A DNA stretch of 64,000 nucleotides from Pseudomonas fluorescens. GTDB taxonomy: Bacteria; Pseudomonadota; Gammaproteobacteria; Pseudomonadales; Pseudomonadaceae. Made by a program: the position numbers and the translations under genes. This document shows, piece after piece, positions 55,006-64,000 of the stretch. The notes beneath the pieces are model-generated. The model worked only from the letters and a program-made list of their open reading frames with translations, searched no databases and was not told the DNA's origin. The number at the start of each line of letters is the position of its first letter. The stretch's first letter is position 1. The DNA is taken from the NCBI RefSeq assembly GCF_902497855.1, contig NZ_CABVHU010000027.1, positions 1 to 64,000 on the forward strand. Direction: 5' to 3'.

Positions 55006-55041
55006 TGTGCGATCACGGTTTGCAATGAAGGTTCAATGCCC
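55006..55041. repeat. Short degenerate repeat, copy 1
   Basis: TGTGCGATCACGGTT followed by TGCAATGAAGGTTCAATGCC recurs with three to four changes at 59107-59142. Read on the minus strand it encodes GIEPSLQTVIAQ and a stop, like the tail of a lost gene. Confidence 0.6.
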
Positions 55042-55093
55042 GCACGTTTGATGAACGAACCGGACCGCGGTGCATGACCAAACCTTCGACACT

Positions 55094-55650
55094 CTAGATC
55101 GAGTTCTTCACGGCAAATAGTTTTCGGGCTTCGGCAAAACATTTTTCGGCGATGGCCGAGCGCGGTTCGGTTTTGCGCATGACCAGACCCAGCGGGGCGA
55201 GCACGCTGGCATCCGGCAGGTTGATAAAGGTCAGATTCTCGATGGGGTTTTCCAGGCCACTGTCCAGCGGCATGATCGAGCAGCAAAAACCTTCGTGAAT
55301 CGCCTGGAACAATTGGTAGGTCGAATCGCTTTCGAGAATCGGCTGCGGATCGAGCCCGCGGCTGCGGAAACTCAGGTCGATGGATTTGCGATAGTGCATG
55401 CCATTACTGATCATCCCCAAGGGTAGCTCGGCGGCATCTTCCCAACTCAGTTCGGTGCCTTCGAAATGGGCGCTTGCGTGAACCCTTCAAAGCGCTGGCC
55501 TCGGGTGACGAGTTCCAGTCCCAGTTCATCCTCAAGATTGCGCAAGCGCATGGACAGCGTCGGCTGAGTAATGTGGCAGCGCGCGGCAGCTTGCCCGAAG
55601 TGTCGAGTCTGCTCCAGCGCGATCAGGAATTTGAGTTGCTTGATGTCCAC
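55094..55650 (-). pseudogene. LysR regulator with internal deletion
   Basis: The N-terminal part, from GTG 55650, reads DIKQLKFLIALEQTRHFG, AARCHITQPTLSMRLRNLE and RGQRFEGFTQA. It then goes out of frame to a stop. A second frame starting HFEGTELSWEDAAELPLGM continues as a normal LysR effector domain (MHYRKSIDLSFRS, GFCCSIMPLDSGLE) to a stop at 55094. About 110 codons are missing at the joint near 55470. LysR genes of this kind commonly accompany formate-dehydrogenase-like genes, and here both are broken. Confidence 0.85.
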
Positions 55651-55739
55651 GATGGCACCTGCCGAGCAGTTGGATGCGCGCCACAGGCCGTGCAATTTCG
55701 TCCCCCACCTCAAGTCGGTGCAAGCCTGCGGGACACGGG

Positions 55740-56741
55740 CTATCCGCCCGTCATGTTCATGAAACGGACAATTTGCACGTTGTCATTGAGCTCGAAATTG
55801 TGCCGGTACGGCTTGATTTTCATCGCCTCGATAATCGCCTTCTCCAGGCGCTGCGGCTCGCCCGGGTAGCGGCGAAGCACTTCCTTCAAGTCGACGCAAT
55901 GCTCATTGCCCAGGCACAGCAGGAGCCGGCCTTCCACGGTCAGCCGAACGCGATTGCACGTCGCGCAGAAGTTGTGACTGTGGGGCGAGATGAACCCCAG
56001 GCGTATATGCGGCGCCTCGGCCAGGCGCCAGTAACGGGAAGGGCCTTGGGTCGATTCCGCAGAGTCGATGAGGGTGTAGCGTTCGGCAATCCGCTCGCGC
56101 ACTTGTGCACTGGAATAGAAGGCTTCGGCGCGGCTGTGCTCGCTGATAACGCCCAGTGGCATCTCTTCGATGAAAGAAATGTCGAGCCCACGATCGATGG
56201 CGAAGGCCACAAGATCGTTGATCTCGTGATCGTTGCGTCCTTTCATGACCACGCAGTTGAGTTTGGTGTGTTGAAAACCTGCCGCATTCGCGGCGTCGAT
56301 ACCGGCGATGACTTGCGCCAGATCACCAGTGCGCGTCAGTTCACGGAAGCGATCGGCGTCGAGGCTGTCGAGGCTGATGTTCAGGCGCTTGAGCCCCGCG
56401 TCGAACAGCGGTGCCGCCAGTTTGCCGAGCTGTGAGCCATTGGTGGTCATGCACAACTCGCGTAAACCCGGCAGCGCCGCAATGCGATTGCACAGGTCTG
56501 TTACGCCGGGGCGAATCAACGGTTCGCCACCGGTCAGGCGGATTTTTCGAGTGCCCAGCGCCACAAAGCTTTCAGCCAATTGATAGAGCTCTTCCAGGGT
56601 CAAAATCCGTTGTCGCGGCAGGAACTCCATGTCCTCGGCCATGCAATAGACACAACGGAAATCGCAGCGATCGGTGACTGACATTCTGAGGTAGTCGACC
56701 CGGCGAGAAAAACTGTCCATCAGTATTCGATCGGTCATCAC
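55740..56741 (-). CDS. moaA: GTP 3',8-cyclase MoaA
   Basis: This 333-residue radical SAM enzyme makes the first step of molybdenum-cofactor synthesis. The N-terminal cluster site is CDFRCVYC, followed by RKIRLTGGEPLIRPG and the SAM/GTP region MTTNG. The C-terminal cluster site is FCATCNRVRLT with a further Cys in LLLCLGNE. The protein ends in GG (MNMTGG), required for activity. It appears intact between two deletion-broken genes and is divergent from the molybdoenzyme pseudogene. Pseudomonads often carry extra moaA copies near formate-dehydrogenase-like genes. Confidence 0.95.
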   Translation of the reverse strand: MMTDRILMDSFSRRVDYLRMSVTDRCDFRCVYCMAEDMEFLPRQRILTLEELYQLAESFVALGTRKIRLTGGEPLIRPGVTDLCNRIAALPGLRELCMTTNGSQLGKLAAPLFDAGLKRLNISLDSLDADRFRELTRTGDLAQVIAGIDAANAAGFQHTKLNCVVMKGRNDHEINDLVAFAIDRGLDISFIEEMPLGVISEHSRAEAFYSSAQVRERIAERYTLIDSAESTQGPSRYWRLAEAPHIRLGFISPHSHNFCATCNRVRLTVEGRLLLCLGNEHCVDLKEVLRRYPGEPQRLEKAIIEAMKIKPYRHNFELNDNVQIVRFMNMTGG

Positions 56742-57154
56742 AACCTCCAGCAGCGGTCGAGGGCGCCTGTTATATAAGGGCCTTATTGAGCCTAGGCTAA
56801 AGTTGTTTTCAGTTATCGTCCAATCAGTATTAACAACCGGCTGATCGATGGGGTCTATCAGGAATAAACCGGTTTGTTTAGTGGGTGTCCTATATCTATA
56901 TTTATCTGATTTCTAACGATTTATTCCTTGATAGATTGTTTCGATGGGGTAGTCACTATTTGTGATTGGACAGATATGTCAGGCGCACAATAGGCTTGAT
57001 TCGTAATCCACCCATTTGAGACCTGAATCGGGTCGGCACTAATTGAGTTGTCGCTGACATTAATGAAGTCGCGTTTTATCAGTGCATGAAAACAGCCATT
57101 AACAATGACTTTAAGTCAGGCCGCCGCCTGCGTGCGAAGTCTTGGAGAAGAACC
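56742..57154. other. Divergent moaA / molybdoenzyme regulatory gap
   Basis: There are 413 bases, AT-rich in the middle. A palindrome AGCCTAGGCT lies at 56789-56798. No gene is credible; both promoters must lie here. Confidence 0.5.
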
Positions 57155-58968
57155 ATGAGCGAAGTTGAACGTTATAAACCCTATAAAGGGGCAGCCGCTG
57201 GCTGGGGCGCGCTGATTGCGGTGACCAGGAACTGGCTGGGCAGTGAAAACGCGTTGAAGAACATTCGAACGATGCTCAAGACCAACCAGAATGGTGGCTT
57301 CGACTGCCCGGGCTGTGCCTGGGGCGAGTCGCCGGAAAGTGGCATGGTCAAGTTCTGCGAGAACGGTGCCAAAGCGGTCAACTGGGAAGCCACCGGGCGT
57401 TTGGTCAACCCTGCGTTCTTCAACAAATACACGGTGTCGTCGCTGGCGGCGCAAAGTGACTATTGGCTCGAATACCAAGGGCGCCTGACCCACCCGATGC
57501 GTTATGACGCCTCGGTTGATCGTTATGTCGAAACCAGCTGGGACGATGCCTTTGCCTTGATCGCCAAGCATCTGAACGGGTTGACTTCGCCTGATCAGGC
57601 CGAGTTTTACACGTCGGGCCGGGCCAGCAACGAAGCGGCTTACCTTTATCAGCTGTTCGTGCGGGCCTACGGTACCAACAACTTCCCCGACTGCTCGAAC
57701 ATGTGCCACGAAGCGAGCGGCCTGGGGATGGCCGACAGCGTCGGCGTGGGCAAAGGCACGGTAACGTTCGATGACCTGGAAGAAGCCGACGCCATTTTTG
57801 TCATTGGCCAGAACCCTGGCACCAACCACCCGCGGATGCTCGAGCCGCTGCGCGAAGCGGTGAAGCGCGGCGCCAGGGCGACCGCACCATGGGCATCAAC
57901 GAACTCGCCCCGCCGGAGTTGATTGACGCCCTGGAAGCGCGCTTTGATTTCAAGGTATCGCGGCGCCACGGCCACAACACTGTGATGGCGATTGCGGCGA
58001 TGGAAGAGGGGCGCTCGAAAGTGTTCATCGGCCTGGGCGGCAACTTCGCCCAAGCGACACCCGACAGCCCGCGCACCCATGGCGCCCTGCGCAACTGCGA
58101 CCTGACCGTTCACATCGCTACCAAGCTCAATCGCAGCCACCTGGTCACCGGTCGTGAGGCCCTGATTTTGCCGTGCCTGGGGCGCACCGACATCGACATG
58201 CAAGAGGGAGGTCCGCAGGGTGTCACGGTGGAAGACACCTTCAGCATGGTGCACATTTCCCACGGCCAACTGAAACCAAAGTCCCCGCTGATGCGTTCGG
58301 AACCGGCAATCATCGCCGGGATCGCCAACGCAACCTTGGGCAAACACCCGATTGACTGGCTCTGGACCGTTGCCGATTACAGTCGCATCCGTGACCTGAT
58401 TGCCGACACCATTCCCGGCTTCAAGGACTTCAATCAAAAGTTGCTGCACCCCGGTGGTTTTCACCTGGGCAACAACGCCGCCGACCGTATCTGGAAAACC
58501 ACCACGGGCAAGGCGCAGTTTGCCCCCAGCGTCTTGCCGGCACACCTGGTCAGCGAAGGCGTGCGCAACCTGGACGTGAAGCCGGATCTGATCCTGCAAA
58601 CCATGCGCTCCCACGATCAATACAACACCACGTTGTATGGGCTCGATGACCGTTATCGAGGCGTCTACGGCATGCGCGATGTGGTGTTCATCAACGAGCA
58701 GGACATTCGCAAACTGGGTTACCAGCCGGGACAAAAGGTCGACATGGTCTCCCTGTGGGGTGACGGTCGTGAGCGCCGGGTGAGCGGCTTTACCTTGATC
58801 GCCTACGACATCCCCGCGGGTCAGGCCGCCGCGTATTACCCGGAAACCAACCCGTTGGTGCCGCTGGAAAGTTATGGCGACCGCACCTACACGCCGACCT
58901 CGAAGTTCATCGCGATTCGCCTTGAACCGGCACCCGCCAGCCAGCTGATTCAGTCAGTCGGCGCTTGA
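57155..58968 (+). pseudogene. FdhF/YdeP-type molybdopterin oxidoreductase with internal deletion
   Basis: The 5' part, from ATG 57155 (GGAGAAG upstream), gives MSEVERYKPYKGAAAG, FDCPGCAWGE and GRASNEAAYLYQLF up to PLREAVKRGA. The frame then shifts and ends. The 3' part continues in another frame, from QGDRTMGINELAPPEL through FIGLGGNFAQATPDSP to a stop at 58966. About 150 codons are missing at the joint near 57870; the intact family has about 770 residues. The lost part carries much of the molybdopterin-binding core, so the product should be inactive. Confidence 0.88.
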
Positions 58969-59308
58969 GCCGGAATTGGCGGCCCGAAGGTTGGTTGCGC
59001 CCGCGACGGTAGCGGGCGGGGGGCTGGCGCTATCGGCGACACCTGCTCCAGCCAGGTCTTGAATTCGCCGGCCTGCTCACCAGCGCCGAACGTTCTTCAC
59101 GGCGCATGTGCGATCACGGTTACCAATGAAGGTGCAATGCCCAATGTCCCAACGTGGCTCCAGCAGCGCGCCGCAATTGGTCCTAAAAAGTTCTGCACTC
59201 CGGGAAGACACTGCGAAGGCAGCCAGATTCGCTCCCCATGAAGGATCGATGACCGACTGCTTCTGAACTGCCTTTCAACCTAAAACAATAACGAATGGGG
59301 TGAGCAGC
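58969..59308. other. Gene-poor gap with gene fragments
   Basis: A minus-strand frame without a start (EQAGEFKTWLEQVSPIAP to a stop near 58965) and the second copy of the short repeat (59107-59142, minus frame LGIAPSLVTVIAH) look like tails of lost genes. No intact gene is present. Confidence 0.45.
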
Positions 59309-60739
59309 ATGTCCGTACCTCAACAAACCCGATCGGAGAGCTCCACCGGAGGCCTGCAATCGGGACTCAAGCAACGTCACATGGCCATGATCGCCCTCGG
59401 TGGTGTCATCGGCGCCGGCCTGTTCGTCGGCAGCGGTGTGGTCATCCAGTCTGCGGGGCCCGCCGCCCTGATTTCCTTTCTGGTCACCGGCGTATTGGTC
59501 ATTCTGATCATGCGTATGCTCGGCGAAATGGCCTGCGCCATACCGACCGTCGGGTCCTTCTATGAATATGCACGCATGGCCTGGGCCGATCATCCGCAGT
59601 CGAGCCAACTGGCTGGTTTCCTTACCGGCTGGATGTACTGGTATTTCTGGGTGATCGTCGTCGCGGTTGAGGCCGTGGCCGGCGCCTCGCTGATTCAGTT
59701 CTGGTTGCCGGACGTACCGGCCTGGGGCATCAGCCTGACGCTGATGATCATTCTGACCTTCACTAACTTGTGCTCGGTCGCCTCCTTCGGCGAGTTCGAG
59801 TTCTGGTTCTCCTCGATCAAGGTCGCGGCGATCCTGGTTTTTCTGCTGCTGGGCGGGCTGTATCTGTTAGGCATGTGGCCGACCGAGACCCACCATGGGC
59901 TGAGTTCGATGCTCAGTCACGGCGGCTTCATGCCCAACGGCATCGGCCCGGTGCTGACCGGCGCGGTGGCCGCGACCGGATTCTATTTCGGTGCGGAGAT
60001 CGTCACCGTGGCCGCCGCCGAATCTGCCGATCCGGTACGCTCGGTCGCGCGGGCCACCAATTCGGTGATCACCCGCGTTCTGTTCTTCTATGTCGGCTCG
60101 ATCCTGCTGGTGGTCACCCTGGTTCCCTGGGACTCGCCCGCCATGCTCACGCCCTATTCCAGCGCTCTGGCAGCCATGGGCTTCGACTGGGCCGCGCACG
60201 TGATGAACGCCATCGTGCTGACGGCCGTGCTGTCCTGTCTCAATTCGGGCATCTATGCGTCCTCGCGCATGCTGTTCGCACTGACCAAACGCGGCGACGC
60301 ACCGCGCAGCCTGGCCAAGCTGTCCCCGAGCGGCGTACCGCGCCGGGCGATCTTTTTCGGCACGCTGTTCGGCTATCTGTCGGTGATCATGTCGTACATA
60401 TCGCCGGACACCATCTTCGCCTTCCTGGTCAACTCTTATGGCACCGTGGCGATCTTCGTCTATGTGCTGATCGCCCTGTCTCAGCTGCGCTTGCGCGCGA
60501 AGCTGGAACGCGAGGCGCCGGAGAAACTCAAGGTTCGGATGTGGTGCTATCCCTACCTGACCTACGTTGCCATCTTTGGCATGCTCGGCATCGTGACCGG
60601 CATGGCCTTCATACCCGAGCAACGCATGCCGCTGGCATTGGGCGTCGCCAGCCTGGCGATTCTGCTGTTGGCGTTCATCAGTCGCAGCATCTGGCGGCGG
60701 ATCAAGGGCCTGCCGGAAGTCGTACCGGCGAACAGCTAG
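59309..60739 (+). CDS. Amino-acid permease (GabP/AnsP/ProY type)
   Basis: This is a 476-residue APC-superfamily symporter with twelve helices. It has HMAMIALGGVIGAGLFVGSG, the substrate-binding first helix, then EMACAIPTVGSFYEYARM and SCLNSGIYASSRMLFAL. Relatives transport GABA, proline or asparagine. The ATG at 59309 follows GGGGTGAG; a GTG at 59300 is also in frame. An intrinsic terminator follows. It seems intact at the edge of the decayed segment. Confidence 0.92.
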   Translation: MSVPQQTRSESSTGGLQSGLKQRHMAMIALGGVIGAGLFVGSGVVIQSAGPAALISFLVTGVLVILIMRMLGEMACAIPTVGSFYEYARMAWADHPQSSQLAGFLTGWMYWYFWVIVVAVEAVAGASLIQFWLPDVPAWGISLTLMIILTFTNLCSVASFGEFEFWFSSIKVAAILVFLLLGGLYLLGMWPTETHHGLSSMLSHGGFMPNGIGPVLTGAVAATGFYFGAEIVTVAAAESADPVRSVARATNSVITRVLFFYVGSILLVVTLVPWDSPAMLTPYSSALAAMGFDWAAHVMNAIVLTAVLSCLNSGIYASSRMLFALTKRGDAPRSLAKLSPSGVPRRAIFFGTLFGYLSVIMSYISPDTIFAFLVNSYGTVAIFVYVLIALSQLRLRAKLEREAPEKLKVRMWCYPYLTYVAIFGMLGIVTGMAFIPEQRMPLALGVASLAILLLAFISRSIWRRIKGLPEVVPANS

Positions 60740-60764
60740 CTGTTGTGACTCGTCAGGTTTCAAG

Positions 60765-60791
60765 AAAAGTCGCCGTTTGGCGACTTTTTTT
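60765..60791 (+). terminator. Intrinsic terminator of the permease gene
   Basis: AAAAGTCGCC, GTTT loop and GGCGACTTTTTTT. Confidence 0.9.
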
Positions 60792-60893
60792 ATTGTCGCC
60801 GGGCGCCAGCCAACTGCGAGCAGTGCAGTACATCAACGTTGAGGATTAGCAGGACCGCACCGCCTCCCCCCGCGGGGGAGGCATCATCGGGGG

Positions 60894-62621
60894 TCAGTGG
60901 CGGCCGTTGAGCAGGCGCAGGATTTCGTTGAATACGGCATTGTCCAGGCTGCGCGACACATCAAGCTCCAGGCTCTGGCGATAGTAGGGGCTCAGGTCCA
61001 GACCGACGCCGAGGGCGTACAACTCGATGCTGCCCTCCTGTTCGATCTGTCGTGTCACCTGCTTGAGGTGCAGGTCGAGGATGTCCTGCCGGTTGGTCTG
61101 GTGGGTGGCGCTGTCCATCGGGCAGCCGTCGGAGATGATGATCAGGATGCGCCGTCGTGCGTCGCGCTGCAGCAGCCGCTGACGCGCCCAGAGGAGCGCC
61201 TCGCCGTCGATTCCCTCGCGAAACAGATCGGACTTGAGCAGCGCGGCAATGTTCGGCCGGGCGCGGCGCCAGGACGTTTCGGCATCCTTGTAGACCACAT
61301 GGCTAAGCTCGTTGAGTCTTCCCGGATTGGCTGGCTGGCCCATGGCGCGCCAGCGCTTCAAAGGGCGCCCGCCATTCCATTGGCCGGTCGTGAAACCGAG
61401 GATTTCACTGCGCGCGCCAGCCAGTTCCAGGGCACGACTGAAGGCGTCAGCCAGCAAGGCGACGCTCTCGATGTGGTTGCGCATGGAGCCGGAGTTGTCG
61501 ATCAGCAGACTGACCAGGCAATCACTGTGCGGACGCTCGTGCTCGTGGCGAAAAATCTCGCGTTGCTCGGGGCTGATGATCAGTCGACTGAGGCGGCCGG
61601 CATCGATTTGTCCGTCGGTCTGGGCGAAGGCCCAGCCATCTCGGCGGGGCGCCGCCAAAAGGGCACCCAGGCGCTTGGCCAGGCGGGGCAGATTAAGGCC
61701 CTGGCCGGCCAGGCGACGGTCCAGGCGCTGGCGCAGTTCGCGCAACAACTCGGGCCGTACCAGGCTGGTGGCGTTACGCTCGCAATCGTAGTCGCGGCTG
61801 AATACCTGATAAGTAAAGGCGTTGTTGCTGCCTCGTGGATGACCTTGGGCATCACCGCTGCCGTTGACGTCACCCTCGCCATCCTGATCCACGTCCAGTA
61901 ACAGGGCAAAGGCCAGATGAGTCTTTTCGGCAATTTCCGAGACCTTGCGCTCGTCGTTACCGAGCAGTTCGGCATCAAGGTGCTCGATCAGCTCCTGTGC
62001 CTTGGCGGCAATCAGCAGGGCATGCCCGGTAAACGCCACCTGGTCATGGCGACAGCGGCGCATCAGCCCGAAGGCCGCGCCGAAATGGCCGAGCAGGCTC
62101 AGGCGTGGCGCTTCGATGAGCATCTCCGTCTGTTCCCCGGCGCGACCGCCACACAGCAGCATCCAGCTCATCTGCGCCAGGGTGAGGAGCAGCAGGCCGA
62201 CGTGTCCCTCGGCTTGTCCAGCGTCGAGAAACTGCTGGCTCCACTGCTCGAAACGCTGCAGCAGATTGCGCCGCACGCCGGGATGACAGTCGGCCACCAA
62301 CGACTCGACGCGCAGTTGCTCGAGCAGTTCGAACACCAGGCGCGCGATCGGCTGCGCCGGGAGCACCTGGAGGACCAGCGCCTGATCACTGTGTTTCAAA
62401 CGCAGCGCCAGGCTATCCGCCACCCCGCGCCAGGCCAGGCTCTCATCGTGCTCGGGGTCTGGGTGCAGGTGCGGGGCGCGCACCGGGAAGTGCCGTTCCT
62501 GCACCTCCAGGCGGCCGCCGCGGTAGCGTACGCACCGTTCACCGGACAGTGCCCGCAGTGTCGCTGCGCAGAGTTCCTCGAGTTGTTGCTGGCGTTTCTC
62601 GCGGCGAGGCGGTGGGGTCAT
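60894..62621 (-). CDS. cobT: CobT-type VWA subunit
   Basis: This 575-residue protein has a C-terminal von Willebrand A domain with the metal site DNSGSM (about residue 370), IIISDGCPMD and an acidic central segment (DVDQDGEGDVNGSGDAQG). CobT works with CobS and CobN in cobalt insertion into hydrogenobyrinate diamide. No cobN or other cobalamin gene lies in the window, so this AAA+/VWA pair could also be a paralogue that remodels another metalloenzyme. It follows the CobS gene by 20 bases. Confidence 0.85.
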   Translation of the reverse strand: MTPPPRREKRQQQLEELCAATLRALSGERCVRYRGGRLEVQERHFPVRAPHLHPDPEHDESLAWRGVADSLALRLKHSDQALVLQVLPAQPIARLVFELLEQLRVESLVADCHPGVRRNLLQRFEQWSQQFLDAGQAEGHVGLLLLTLAQMSWMLLCGGRAGEQTEMLIEAPRLSLLGHFGAAFGLMRRCRHDQVAFTGHALLIAAKAQELIEHLDAELLGNDERKVSEIAEKTHLAFALLLDVDQDGEGDVNGSGDAQGHPRGSNNAFTYQVFSRDYDCERNATSLVRPELLRELRQRLDRRLAGQGLNLPRLAKRLGALLAAPRRDGWAFAQTDGQIDAGRLSRLIISPEQREIFRHEHERPHSDCLVSLLIDNSGSMRNHIESVALLADAFSRALELAGARSEILGFTTGQWNGGRPLKRWRAMGQPANPGRLNELSHVVYKDAETSWRRARPNIAALLKSDLFREGIDGEALLWARQRLLQRDARRRILIIISDGCPMDSATHQTNRQDILDLHLKQVTRQIEQEGSIELYALGVGLDLSPYYRQSLELDVSRSLDNAVFNEILRLLNGRH

Positions 62622-62641
62622 GGGGGTCTTCCTTTACGGGT

Positions 62642-63622
62642 TCAAGCAAGTGCCAGCAGGGGGAACGCCGATTCGGCCAGCTCCTCGTCGAAACAGCGTT
62701 GGTAGTATTCGGCGACGATTGGCCGCTCGGCTTCGTCGCATTTGTTGAGGAACGACAGGCGGAAGGCCAGCGCCGGGTCGCTGAAAATCTCCATGTTTTC
62801 CGCCCAGGAGATCACGCAGCGTGGCGACATCAGGGTCGACAGGTCGCCGCTGGCGAAGCCTTGGCGAGTCAGGTCGGCCACCGCCACCATCTGCGACAGC
62901 AACCGTTCGCCGTGGCGGGCGAGCAGGTGTGGCACCCGCGCGGCGACTATCGCGACTTCTTCGGCCTGGGGCAGGTAGTTCAGGGTGGCGACGATGTTCC
63001 AGCGGTCCAGCTGCGCCTGATTGAGCACCTGGGTGCCGTTGTAAAGCCCGTTCAGGTTGCCCAGGCCCACGGTGTTGGCGGTGGCGAACAGGCGGAACGA
63101 GGGGTGCGGATGGATCACTAGATTCTGGTCGAGCAGGTTGAGCTTGCCGTCGCGTTCGAGGATGCGCTGAATCACGAACATGACGTCCGGACGGCCAGCG
63201 TCGTATTCGTCGAAGATCAGCGCCATGGGCCGGCGCAGTGCCCAGGGCAAGATGCCTTCCTGGAATTCGGTGACCTGCTTACCCTCGCGCAGGACGATGC
63301 CGTCCTTGCCGATCAGGTCCAGGCGGCTGATATGACCGTCCAGGTTGACGCGTGTGCAAGGCCAGTTGAGCCGCGCAGCGACCTGTTCGATATGGGTCGA
63401 CTTGCCGCTGCCGTGCAGGCCTTGCAGCATCACCCGGCGATTGCGGGTAAAGCCCGCGAGAATCGCCAGGGTGACTTCCAGGTTGAAGCGATAAGCCGCG
63501 TCGATCTCCGGCACATGTTCGTCCGGGGTGAGGTACACCGGGACGCGCATGCTGGAGTCGATACCGAACAACTCCCGGACAGGGACCAGGCGGCTGGCAG
63601 GTTCGAAGTTCAGGTCGGTCAT
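62642..63622 (-). CDS. cobS: CobS-type AAA+ ATPase
   Basis: This 326-residue AAA+ protein of the MoxR/CobS clade has Walker A GLHGSGKST (about 82-90), Walker B MALIFDEYDAG, sensor 1 FATANTVG, and the N-terminal segment VRELFGIDSSMRVPVY typical of CobS. It powers the CobN chelatase together with CobT in the aerobic B12 pathway. The ATG at 63622 is preferred over upstream codons that extend into non-conserved sequence. It forms a two-gene operon with the VWA gene. Confidence 0.88.
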   Translation of the reverse strand: MTDLNFEPASRLVPVRELFGIDSSMRVPVYLTPDEHVPEIDAAYRFNLEVTLAILAGFTRNRRVMLQGLHGSGKSTHIEQVAARLNWPCTRVNLDGHISRLDLIGKDGIVLREGKQVTEFQEGILPWALRRPMALIFDEYDAGRPDVMFVIQRILERDGKLNLLDQNLVIHPHPSFRLFATANTVGLGNLNGLYNGTQVLNQAQLDRWNIVATLNYLPQAEEVAIVAARVPHLLARHGERLLSQMVAVADLTRQGFASGDLSTLMSPRCVISWAENMEIFSDPALAFRLSFLNKCDEAERPIVAEYYQRCFDEELAESAFPLLALA

Positions 63623-63841
63623 GAATATCGCCTTTAGGGCCGGAAAGGAAGTCTTGATTCTAGGGAGGTGGCCCGTGTTGGGGAGGGGCCAGTTACCGGC
63701 ACCCGATACGGCCAGTCGTGGTGGCTGGCGCCACATTCGGGCGAAAACTGGCCCTATGGTCCAGGGCGGTGGCGGCTAAGGATGATCGCGCTGGCAAAAC
63801 GCGTGGCGATTACCGCCGAACACCCTTGAGAGGTCAATCAG

Positions 63842-64000
63842 ATGTCCGCCGATACCCTGACGATCAAGCTGGACCCGCAGCTCCTTGCACTCTTTCGCCG
63901 TTACGAGGCGCATACGCAGATCACGGCGCAATTTTACATCGACGAATTGTTGGCCAAGACCCGGCCGACCCTGCAAGCAGTGGTCGAGGCGTTGGACGAA
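63842..64000 (+). CDS. Unknown gene, 5' part only
   Basis: The frame from ATG 63842, with GAGAGG upstream, is open to the end of the window (53 codons). It begins MSADTLTIKLDPQLLALFRR and continues with helical sequence, recalling ribbon-helix-helix-like small proteins, but too little is present to name it. It is divergent from the CobS gene. Confidence 0.5.
   Translation, partial: MSADTLTIKLDPQLLALFRRYEAHTQITAQFYIDELLAKTRPTLQAVVEALDE

Noticed and set aside
59770..60849. A 359-codon frame inside the amino-acid permease gene
   Set aside because: It is a +2 shadow of the permease with an Arg/His-rich composition.

Overview
The window is a chromosomal stretch of a Pseudomonas of the fluorescens/putida type. 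The evidence is GC-rich coding sequence, four OprD-family porins, MocR/LysR/GntR-type local regulators, a sigma-54 activator, and many Pseudomonas REP/REPIN palindromes (core TAGGAGCTGGCTTGCCAGCG or GGCGAGGGAGCTTGCTCCC). No rRNA, tRNA, phage or CRISPR array was found.

Layout. 0-6.6 kb: REPINs, a MocR regulator divergent from an EamA exporter, a small cytochrome c, an NTF2-like protein, a three-copy tandem REPIN array, a tiny secreted repeat protein, a periplasmic chorismate mutase and a GlxA/AraC regulator. 6.8-15.4 kb: a tight five-gene minus-strand operon encoding four large secreted or anchored diheme c-type proteins plus one lipoprotein; it resembles the MauG/RoxA/diheme-peroxidase superfamily, and its role is unknown to me. 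15.4-17.3 kb: a long leader with a 33-codon ORF behind a strong ribosome site, then an Fe-type alcohol dehydrogenase. 17.4-23.7 kb: LysR regulator and a PrpF/GalD-family isomerase, DctA, CitMHS and OprD cluster for a di/tricarboxylate; this OprD has lost its C-terminal strand.

23.8-36.3 kb: an uptake and catabolic cluster (SCPx-type thiolase, acyl-CoA ligase, two PPC-domain proteins, OprD, TRAP transporter, SDR). Two sigma-54 promoters of near-perfect consensus (33047-33062 and 27591-27606, both reading minus) lie downstream of a shared 12-bp element. A sensor-less sigma-54 activator with a GAFSGA loop is encoded beside them, so I infer a two-promoter regulon. 36.3-40.8 kb: GntR, phytanoyl-CoA dioxygenase-like, SDR and AEC permease genes, divergent from an orphan second TRAP binding protein that is a close paralogue of the first.

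40.9-42.5 kb: a scar where an IS30-type transposase tail has cut a YfcE-like phosphoesterase. 42.6-52.1 kb: LysR plus a complete family-5 ABC importer (SBP, two permeases, fused double ATPase), an argininosuccinate-lyase-like enzyme and an OprD porin, suggesting import and C-N cleavage of an N-substituted aspartate-like or aminopolycarboxylate compound. 52.2-59 kb: a decayed segment with at least three internal-deletion pseudogenes (hscC joined to its J-type partner, a LysR, a formate-dehydrogenase-like molybdoenzyme) around an intact moaA. 59-64 kb: an amino-acid permease, a CobS/CobT-type AAA+/VWA pair and the start of an unknown gene.

All calls come from reading the sequence; no database or folding programme was used.
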